Source of the DNA: Pseudomonas oryzihabitans | GTDB lineage: Bacteria; Pseudomonadota; Gammaproteobacteria; Pseudomonadales; Pseudomonadaceae | Assembly: GCF_024652905.1 (NCBI RefSeq) | Contig: NZ_CP102428.1 | Span: 2,306,501-2,370,500 of the forward strand | Reading direction: 5' to 3' | DNA: 64,000 bases | Shown here: piece after piece, positions 57,318-64,000 of the stretch | How positions within the stretch are numbered: position 1 is the first letter of the stretch | How the letters are laid out: each line of letters begins with the position of its first letter | Position numbers and translations under genes: made by a program | Notes under the pieces: model-generated | The model's database searches: none | Seen by the model: the letters and a program-made list of their open reading frames with translations, nothing else | What the model was told of the DNA's origin: nothing

Positions 57318-58499
57318 TCAGCGTCTCGCCAACCACTCCCGAGCCAGCTGCCGAGCGGTATTGTCGGCTGCGAAAACCGCGTCCAGATCGGCGGCCGGAC
57401 CGGGCTCGACACCCTTGAGCACCGACTCGATCAGTTGCGGGATCTCGGTAAAACCCAATTGACCCGCGAGAAAGGCCTCGACGGCGACTTCGTTGGCGGC
57501 ATTGAGCGTCGCCGGCATGCAACCACCCGCCTGAGCGGCTTCCCGGGCCAGACGCAAGCAAGGAAAGCGCGCTTCGTCAGGGCGCTCGAACTCGAGCCGG
57601 CCGATTTCGAACAGATCCAGCGCCGTGACTCCGGAGTCGATTCGCTCGGGCCAGGCCAGGGCATGGGCAATGGGGGTGCGCATATCGGGATTGCCCAACT
57701 GGGCCAGCACCGAACCGTCCACATAGTCGACCAGCGAATGAATCACGCTCTGGGGATGGATGACCACCTCGACCTGTTCAGGTGTCGCCTCGAACAGCCA
57801 GCACGCCTCGATCAACTCCAAGCCCTTGTTCATCAGGGTCGCGGAGTCCACCGAAATCTTGCGACCCATGGACCACTTGGGATGGGCACAGGCCTGGTCC
57901 GGCGTCACCTCGACCAGCTGCTCGGCCGGTGTCTCGCGGAACGGACCACCCGAGGCGGTGAGCAGGATGCGTCGTACGCCCTTGCGCGCCAGGCCGGGTG
58001 TCGCCGGATCGGCCAGGCACTGGAAGATGGCGTTGTGCTCGCTGTCGATGGGCAGCAGGGTCGCGCCACTGGCCTGCACCGCCTCAATGAAGAGCGCGCC
58101 GCTCATGACCAGGGCTTCCTTGTTGGCCAGCAGCACGCGCTTGCCAGCCTTGACCGCCGCCAGTGTCGGCTTCAGCCCGGCCGCGCCAACGATGGCCGCC
58201 ATGACGGTATCGACCTGAGGATGAGCGGCGATAGCCTCCAGGCCACCCTCGCCCACCAGGATCTCGGGGAGCATTTCAGCCCCTCGCAGCAGGCCGGCCA
58301 AGCAGTCGGCGGACGCCTGATCCGGCACGGCCGCATAGACCGGCTGGAAACGTCGGCAGAGATCAGCCAGCTCATTCAGGCGACGATGCCCGCTCAAGGC
58401 AAAGATCCGATAACGCTCAGGGTGCCGCGCTACTACATCCAGGGTGCTGGCACCGATGGAGCCGGTCGCACCCAGCACGCAAAGCCGTTGGAGACTCAC
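57318..58499 (-). CDS. dxr: 1-deoxy-D-xylulose 5-phosphate reductoisomerase
   Basis: 393 residues. NADPH motif [20 protein letters not shown]; metal/substrate loop [20 protein letters not shown] with [38 protein letters not shown]. First committed step of the MEP pathway. Start taken as GTG at 58499, which overlaps the cdsA stop (GTGA); the frame is open 21 bp further. Confidence 0.95.
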   Translation of the reverse strand: MSLQRLCVLGATGSIGASTLDVVARHPERYRIFALSGHRRLNELADLCRRFQPVYAAVPDQASADCLAGLLRGAEMLPEILVGEGGLEAIAAHPQVDTVMAAIVGAAGLKPTLAAVKAGKRVLLANKEALVMSGALFIEAVQASGATLLPIDSEHNAIFQCLADPATPGLARKGVRRILLTASGGPFRETPAEQLVEVTPDQACAHPKWSMGRKISVDSATLMNKGLELIEACWLFEATPEQVEVVIHPQSVIHSLVDYVDGSVLAQLGNPDMRTPIAHALAWPERIDSGVTALDLFEIGRLEFERPDEARFPCLRLAREAAQAGGCMPATLNAANEVAVEAFLAGQLGFTEIPQLIESVLKGVEPGPAADLDAVFAADNTARQLAREWLARR

Positions 58500-59310
58500 T
58501 GGACACCCCAGCCGGCCCACCAGAGCAGCAGCGCGAACAGCGGTACGGCGGCCGTGAGGCTGTCGATGCGATCCAGTACGCCACCGTGCCCCGGCAGCAG
58601 TTGACTGCTGTCCTTGAGCCCGGCCTGACGCTTGAACATGCTTTCGGTGAGATCACCCACCACGGAAATCAGCACCACGCAGGCCGCGCCGATGAGCGCC
58701 TGCATGAGGTCACCCAGACCCCAGCCACGGACCAGACCGAGCACCAGGGTCGCCACCAGCGCCGCGGCCAGGCCACCATAGAGGCCTTCCCAGCTCTTGC
58801 CCGGACTCACCGCCGGTGCCAGCTTGCGCTTGCCAAAGGCCCGTCCGGAGAAATAGGCGAAGATGTCGGCCAGCCACACCAGCATCATCACTTCGAGAAT
58901 CAGTAGATTGCCACCCGGTGCCGCCTTGAGCAGCATCAGCCCCTGCCAAGCTGGAACCAGCACCACCAGCCCGATCAGCAGGCGTCGCCAGGAGGCCTGC
59001 CAGGCACGAGCGCTATCGGGATAGGTGAGCACCAGCACGGTCGCATAGAGCCACCAGGCCAGGCTGATGAACAGCAGTCCGTGAGCCCCCGCCGGCAACC
59101 ACCAGCAGAGCAGCAGCGCCAGCGCCACGACGGCGGCATAGGCACAACGCAGCGGCTGGGTTTCCAGACCCGCCAAACGTGCCCACTCCCAGGCACCCAG
59201 GACCACGACCGCACCAATGAACAAGGCGAAGGCCGCCCCTTCCAGCCAGAAAAATCCGGCCAGGGCGATGGGCAGGAGCACCATCGCCGTGATAACTCGC
59301 TGCTTCAGCA

Positions 59311-59311
<1 letters not shown>
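58496..59311 (-). CDS. cdsA: Phosphatidate cytidylyltransferase
   Basis: 271 residues with about eight membrane segments. C-terminal CDP-diglyceride synthase signature [20 protein letters not shown] followed by [17 protein letters not shown]. Makes CDP-diacylglycerol. ATG at 59311 overlaps the uppS stop by one base (TAATG). Confidence 0.96.
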
Positions 59312-60060
<749 letters not shown>

Positions 60061-60078
60061 GTTACGTCCCAACCGTTG

Positions 60079-60636
60079 TCAAACAGCCATCAAGTCGGCT
60101 TCCTTGGCCTCCAGAGCCTTGTCCACCTCGGCGACGAATTTATCAGTCAGCTTCTGGACTTCATCCTGAGCGCGACGATCCTCGTCTTCACTGATTTCCT
60201 TTTCCTTGAGCAGATCCTTGAGCTGAGCCAGGGCATCGCGGCGGATGTTACGCACGGAAACCCGCGCCTGCTCGGCCTCGGCACGCGCCTGCTTGGTGAA
60301 GCCCTTGCGGGTCTCTTCGGTCAGGGCCGGCATCGGCACGCGAATGGTGGTGCCGGCGGTGGCCGGATTGAGGCCCAGGTCGGAGGTCATGATGGCCTTC
60401 TCGACCGCCTGGATCATGCTCTTGTCGAACACGCTCAAGGCCAGGGTCCGCGAATCCTCGACGGTGACGTTGGCCACTTGGCGCAGCGGGGTGTCGCTAC
60501 CGTAGTAGGACACCATGACGCTATCCAGGATGCTTGGATGAGCGCGTCCGGTACGGATCTTGGCAAAGGCGTGGCCCAGAGCTTCCAGGGTCTTGGTCAT
60601 GCGCGTCTGCGCATCCTTCTTGATCTCGTTGATCAT
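60079..60636 (-). CDS. frr: Ribosome recycling factor
   Basis: 185 residues, family length. [20 protein letters not shown] and [20 protein letters not shown] are the conserved blocks. Splits post-termination ribosomes with EF-G. ATG overlaps the pyrH stop by 4 bp (ATGA). Confidence 0.97.
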   Translation of the reverse strand: MINEIKKDAQTRMTKTLEALGHAFAKIRTGRAHPSILDSVMVSYYGSDTPLRQVANVTVEDSRTLALSVFDKSMIQAVEKAIMTSDLGLNPATAGTTIRVPMPALTEETRKGFTKQARAEAEQARVSVRNIRRDALAQLKDLLKEKEISEDEDRRAQDEVQKLTDKFVAEVDKALEAKEADLMAV

Positions 60637-61376
60637 GCTGCTCCCTCCTCGATCAGGGTGCCCTCACCACCGCCCACCACGATGTTGAGCAGGGCGCCGG
60701 GCTTGTTCATGTTGAAAACCCGCAGGGGCATGTTGTGGTCACGGCAGAGACAGATGGCCGTGAGGTCCATGACACCCAGCTTGCGGTCGAGCACTTCGTC
60801 GTAGGTCAGGCGCTCGAATTTTTCGGCATTGGGATCCTTGAAAGGATCTGCCGTGTATACACCATCCACCTTGGTGGCCTTGAGCACCAGATCGGCTTCG
60901 ACCTCGATGGCGCGCAGGCAGGCGGCGGAATCGGTGGTAAAGAACGGATTGCCGGTCCCGGCGGAGAAGATGACGACTTCGCCATCCTTCAACTGACGCA
61001 GGGCCTTGCGGCGATCGTACTGGTCGGTCACGCCGACCATGGAGATGGCGGACATCACCGTGGCGGGAATATTGGAGCGTTCCAGGGCGTCACGCATGGC
61101 CAGGGCGTTCATCACGGTAGCCAGCATGCCCATGTGGTCGCCGGTCACCCGGTCCATACCCACGGCGGACAGCGCCGCACCGCGGAACAGGTTGCCACCG
61201 CCGATCACCAGACCGACCTGGACACCGATGCCCACCAGTTGGCCGATCTCCAGCGACATGCGATCCAGCACCTTCGGATCGATCCCGAAGTCTTCACTTC
61301 CCATCAGGGCTTCGCCACTGAGCTTCAGCAGAATACGCTTGTAACGGGGTTGGCGACCACTCATCTGCTGTGCCAT
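60633..61376 (-). CDS. pyrH: Uridylate kinase
   Basis: 247 residues. Amino-acid-kinase fold: [40 protein letters not shown] and [20 protein letters not shown]. Phosphorylates UMP; feedback-inhibited by UTP in the family. ATG at 61376. Own 192-bp gap behind tsf. Confidence 0.97.
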   Translation of the reverse strand: MAQQMSGRQPRYKRILLKLSGEALMGSEDFGIDPKVLDRMSLEIGQLVGIGVQVGLVIGGGNLFRGAALSAVGMDRVTGDHMGMLATVMNALAMRDALERSNIPATVMSAISMVGVTDQYDRRKALRQLKDGEVVIFSAGTGNPFFTTDSAACLRAIEVEADLVLKATKVDGVYTADPFKDPNAEKFERLTYDEVLDRKLGVMDLTAICLCRDHNMPLRVFNMNKPGALLNIVVGGGEGTLIEEGAA

Positions 61377-61511
61377 TCACTCTCTCCTGTGGCGATGAAC
61401 ATGTGCGGGGGATTTTGATCCAGCGATAGGAAAGCGCAACTGCAGTTGCGTTCACTCCCATCGGCAAAAAACTCCTTGGAAGACGAGAAATCAGACCTGC
61501 CTTCCAATTTG

Positions 61512-61545
61512 ACAAAGAGGCCGCGCGCTCGAAGCGGGCGGCCTC
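61512..61545 (-). terminator. Terminator downstream of tsf
   Basis: Minus-strand stem GAGGCCGC/GCGGCCTC (61538-61545 with 61517-61524) with further pairing inside, followed by TTTG. Lies just after the tsf stop, before pyrH. Confidence 0.75.
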
Positions 61546-61568
61546 CTGGTCAACGGCGGATGCCGGGC

Positions 61569-62438
61569 TTACTGCTTGCTGGCAGCCAGCTGGGCAGCGA
61601 CTTCGGCAGCGAAGTCGACTTCAGCCTTCTCGATGCCTTCGCCTACTTCGTAACGTACGAAGGAAACGATTTCGGCACCGGCTTTCTTGGCCAGTTCACC
61701 GACCTTGACTTCCGGATCCTTGATGAAGGGCTGCTCAACCAGGCTGGCTTCGGCCAGGAACTTGTTGATACGACCCTTGACCATGTTCTCCACGATGTTT
61801 TCCGGCTTGCCGGCGATCTTGTCGGCATTCAGCGCCAGGAAGATTTCCTTTTCCTTGGCGACAGCTTCTTCGGAAACCTGGGACGGATTCAGGAACTGGG
61901 GATTGCTCGCCGCGACGTGCATGGCGATTTCCTTGGCCAACTCGGCGCTGCCACCCTGCAGGGTAACGACCACACCGATGCGGTGACCGTGGAGGTAGGC
62001 GCCAACGACATCGCCTTCGACGCGGGTCAGGCGACGGATGTTGACGTTCTCGCCGCACTTGGCGACCAGGGCCTCACGGGCGCTTTCCTGAGCGGCGATC
62101 AGCGGAGCGGCATCGCTCATCTTCTCGGCGAAGGCCTTGTCCAGGCTGGCGGCGACGAAGCCCTTGAAGTCGTCCTGCAGAGCCAGGAAATCGGTCTGGG
62201 AGTTGACTTCGATGATGACGGCAGCCTTGTGGTCGTCAGCGACCTTGACCGCGATGGAGCCTTCGGCAGCCACGTTACCGGCTTTCTTGGCGGCCTTGAT
62301 GGCGCCAGCGGCACGCATGTCGTCGATGGCCTTCTCGATGTCGCCACCGGCAGCGGCCAGGGCCTTCTTGCAATCCATCATGCCTTGGCCGGTGCGCTCG
62401 CGCAGTTCTTTGACCAGGGCTGCAGTGATTTCTGCCAT
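61569..62438 (-). CDS. tsf: Translation elongation factor Ts
   Basis: 289 residues. LVKELRERTGQGMMDCKKAL (UBA-like N-terminus with the conserved TGxGMMDCK motif), EVNSQTDFLALQDDFKGFV (core TDFV-type motif reading TDFLA). Nucleotide exchange on EF-Tu. Follows rpsB after a hairpin-containing 131-bp gap. Confidence 0.98.
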   Translation of the reverse strand: MAEITAALVKELRERTGQGMMDCKKALAAAGGDIEKAIDDMRAAGAIKAAKKAGNVAAEGSIAVKVADDHKAAVIIEVNSQTDFLALQDDFKGFVAASLDKAFAEKMSDAAPLIAAQESAREALVAKCGENVNIRRLTRVEGDVVGAYLHGHRIGVVVTLQGGSAELAKEIAMHVAASNPQFLNPSQVSEEAVAKEKEIFLALNADKIAGKPENIVENMVKGRINKFLAEASLVEQPFIKDPEVKVGELAKKAGAEIVSFVRYEVGEGIEKAEVDFAAEVAAQLAASKQ

Positions 62439-62509
62439 GTTTGAAATCCTCTTGAATCGGTTTCGAGGTCACTCCGCACGGAGACGGAGCCAATGAAACG
62501 CCAGTAGGC

Positions 62510-62531
62510 AAAAAGGGGGCTAGGCCCCCTT
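62510..62531 (-). terminator. Hairpin between rpsB and tsf
   Basis: Minus-strand AGGGGGC-CTA-GCCCCCT followed by TTTT; a compact intrinsic terminator or attenuator after rpsB that lowers tsf readthrough. Confidence 0.8.
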
Positions 62532-62569
62532 CTCGCACGTCGAACCGCTCGACCCTAGGGTCGACCTGC

Positions 62570-63307
62570 TCAGCCCTCGACGGCTTCGGCAGCGGTTTCT
62601 TCGACGAATTGCTCGTTGGCACCGCCGTTGCTGCCGCCACGGATCACGGCATCGGCAACGCTGCTCAGGTACAGAGTAACGGCGCGGAAGGCGTCATCGT
62701 TGCCGGGGATGATGTAGTCAACACCTTCCGGGCTGCTGTTGGTATCGACGACGCCGATTACCGGGATGCCCAGCTTGTTGGCTTCGGTGATGGCGATGCG
62801 CTCGTGATCAACGTCGATCACGAACAGGGCATCCGGCAGACCGCCCATGTCCTTGATACCACCCAGGCTGCGCTCGAGCTTTTCGAGGTCGCGAGTACGC
62901 ATCAGGGCTTCTTTCTTGGTCAGCTTGTCGAAAGTACCGTCCTGGGACTGGACTTCCAGATCGCGCAGACGCTTGATCGAGGCACGGATGGTCTTGTAGT
63001 TGGTCAGCATGCCGCCCAACCAGCGATGATCAACGAAGGGCTGACCGCAACGCGCGGCTTCTTCGCGAACGATCTTGCCGGCAGCGCGCTTGGTGCCGAC
63101 GAACAGGATCTTGTTCTTGCCGGACGCCAGGCGCTCAACGAAGGTCAGGGCCTCGTTGAACATCGGCAGGGTCTTTTCGAGGTTGATGATGTGGATCTTG
63201 TTACGCGCGCCGAAGATGTACTTGCCCATCTTCGGGTTCCAGTAACGGGTTTGGTGGCCGAAATGCACGCCGGCTTTCAGCATGTCACGCATGGAGACTT
63301 GAGACAT
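62570..63307 (-). CDS. rpsB: 30S ribosomal protein S2
   Basis: 245 residues. [60 protein letters not shown] are the conserved S2 blocks; the C-terminal tail is acidic ([14 protein letters not shown]). ATG at 63307 with GAGGA upstream. Preceded by a structured leader that fits S2 autoregulation. Confidence 0.98.
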   Translation of the reverse strand: MSQVSMRDMLKAGVHFGHQTRYWNPKMGKYIFGARNKIHIINLEKTLPMFNEALTFVERLASGKNKILFVGTKRAAGKIVREEAARCGQPFVDHRWLGGMLTNYKTIRASIKRLRDLEVQSQDGTFDKLTKKEALMRTRDLEKLERSLGGIKDMGGLPDALFVIDVDHERIAITEANKLGIPVIGVVDTNSSPEGVDYIIPGNDDAFRAVTLYLSSVADAVIRGGSNGGANEQFVEETAAEAVEG

Positions 63308-63338
63308 TTAGATGTTCCTCGTAGTCGGGTTGGGCCTC

Positions 63339-63398
63339 CACGCATCCCAATGACCAACTTCCCATCGGGAAGCACCCAGGTCATCGTGTCGATGCGTG
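63339..63398 (-). promoter_or_regulatory. Structured rpsB leader, probable S2 autoregulatory element
   Basis: The minus-strand RNA folds as three stacked helices: CACGCAUC/GAUGCGUG outer (8 bp), AUGACC/GGUCAU middle (6 bp), CUUCCC/GGGAAG inner with a 3-nt loop. It sits 32 bp before the rpsB ATG. Gammaproteobacterial rpsB leaders are known S2 targets; equivalence here is inference from position and structure. Confidence 0.65.
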
Positions 63399-63446
63399 TG
63401 TGGGGTTAGGAGCGCTAGAGGGCATAGCCCCGAAAAAGCGCGCGAC

Positions 63447-63452
63447 TTTATA
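63447..63452 (-). promoter_or_regulatory. Predicted -10 of the rpsB promoter with GC-rich discriminator
   Basis: TATAAA on the minus strand followed by GTCGCGCGC, a GC discriminator typical of growth-rate/stringently controlled ribosomal promoters. -35 is weak. Start would give a ~130-nt leader. Confidence 0.55.
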
Positions 63453-63594
63453 TCACGCCTTGCCGGATACCACCAGCGGCGATTGCCGCCTAGCGGAGAT
63501 CCAGGGGTACCGCCGGTAGCCACAGCGCGGGCGACGGCTCTGATAGAATAGCGGATCGAAAGCTAACGCCCGGCGTGATACCTAGAGATTTCCG

Positions 63595-64000
63595 ATGACC
63601 GTCATCCTCAAGACCCCTGAAGACATCGCCAAGATGCGCATCGCCGGCCAACTGGCCGCCGAGGTGCTCGAAATGCTGGACGAGCACGTGCGTCCCGGCA
63701 TCACCACCGAAGAACTGGATCGGCTGGCCCACGACTACATCGTCAACGTGCAGCAGGCCATCCCCGCCCCGCTGAACTACAAGGGCTATCCCAAATCCAT
63801 CTGCACCTCGCTCAACCATGTGGTCTGCCACGGCATTCCCAATGACAAGCCGCTAAAGAGCGGCGACATCATGAACGTGGACATCACCGTGATCAAAGAC
63901 GGCTACCACGGCGACACCAGCAAGATGTATCTGGTGGGCGACGTGCCCGAGTGGGCGGACCGCCTCTGTCAGATCACCCAGGAATGCCTCTACAAGGGTA
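63595..64000 (+). CDS. map: Methionine aminopeptidase type I (3' part outside window)
   Basis: First ~135 residues: MTVILKTPEDIAKMRIAGQL, VRPGITTEELDRLAHDYIV, ICTSLNHVVCHGIPNDKPL, IMNVDITVIKDGYHGDTSKM. The Asp ligands in VDIT and GDTS are visible; the rest lies outside. Removes the initiator methionine. ATG at 63595; TAGAAT at 63544-63549 is a likely -10. Divergent from rpsB, as in other pseudomonads. Confidence 0.97.
   Translation, partial: MTVILKTPEDIAKMRIAGQLAAEVLEMLDEHVRPGITTEELDRLAHDYIVNVQQAIPAPLNYKGYPKSICTSLNHVVCHGIPNDKPLKSGDIMNVDITVIKDGYHGDTSKMYLVGDVPEWADRLCQITQECLYKG

Overview
The window is GC-rich Gammaproteobacterial chromosome, almost certainly Pseudomonas. The order dgkA-erdR ... 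recX-recA-pncC ... mutS-fdxA-rsmZ-rpoS-nlpD-pcm-surE-truD-ispF-fghA-adhC-gfnR-ispD-ftsB-eno-kdsA-pyrG-tilS-accA-dnaE-rnhB-lpxB-lpxA-fabZ-lpxD-skp-bamA-rseP-dxr-cdsA-uppS-frr-pyrH-tsf-rpsB-map matches, from memory, the P. aeruginosa PAO1 PA3603-PA3657 region. A GacA-box-controlled RsmZ, a PtxS/kgu cluster and a glutathione-dependent formaldehyde module with its own LysR regulator fit the genus. Species cannot be fixed by eye.

Layout. 1-5.9 kb: a minus-strand histidine-utilisation operon, hutI-hutG-hutU-hutH-hutT (hutT cut by the window edge). Its promoter carries one TGTATATACA palindrome over the -10 and a second copy 128 bp upstream. HutG is the arginase-type formimidoylglutamase, so the encoded route is the four-step one. 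6.2-11.1 kb: a translationally coupled pair (an ATP-grasp/alpha-E fusion and a transglutaminase-like protein), divergent from a zinc-ribbon metallopeptidase. This is the least understood gene set here. 11.1-16.1 kb: dgkA, erdR, a DMT transporter, a DTW-domain tRNA modifier, a small secreted protein and a LOG-family protein. These are followed by an array of about 4.4 copies of a ~104-bp palindromic repeat. 16.1-18.3 kb: recX, recA (perfect LexA box) and pncC. 18.4-25.8 kb: ptxS-kguEKTD (2-ketogluconate catabolism, with two identical PtxS operators), a 68-residue protein and an orphan hybrid histidine kinase, all lying between pncC and mutS. 25.9-38.6 kb: mutS, fdxA, the RsmZ small RNA with its GacA box, rpoS-nlpD-pcm-surE-truD-ispF, a MITE-like element, fghA-adhC with divergent gfnR, then ispD-ftsB. 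38.7-45 kb: eno, kdsA, pyrG, tilS, accA. 45-63.4 kb: dnaE, then the envelope and lipid A block read rseP-bamA-skp-lpxD-fabZ-lpxA-lpxB-rnhB-dnaE. Upstream of it lie rpsB-tsf and pyrH-frr-uppS-cdsA-dxr. 63.6 kb to the end: the start of map on the plus strand.

How the genes work together. Most of the right half is tightly packed housekeeping: outer-membrane biogenesis (BamA, Skp, LpxA/B/D, FabZ, KdsA), isoprenoids (IspD, IspF, Dxr, UppS), translation (RpsB, Tsf, Frr, TilS, TruD) and replication. Many genes overlap by 1-4 bp. The left half is accessory catabolism. Regulation readable from the DNA includes HutC-like, PtxS and LexA operators, the Gac/Rsm UAS, a structured rpsB leader that fits S2 autoregulation, and several intrinsic terminators. 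Two repeat elements supply the stop codons of the genes they abut: the LOG gene at 15663 and fghA at 34570. No tRNA, rRNA, CRISPR array, prophage or transposase gene was seen.
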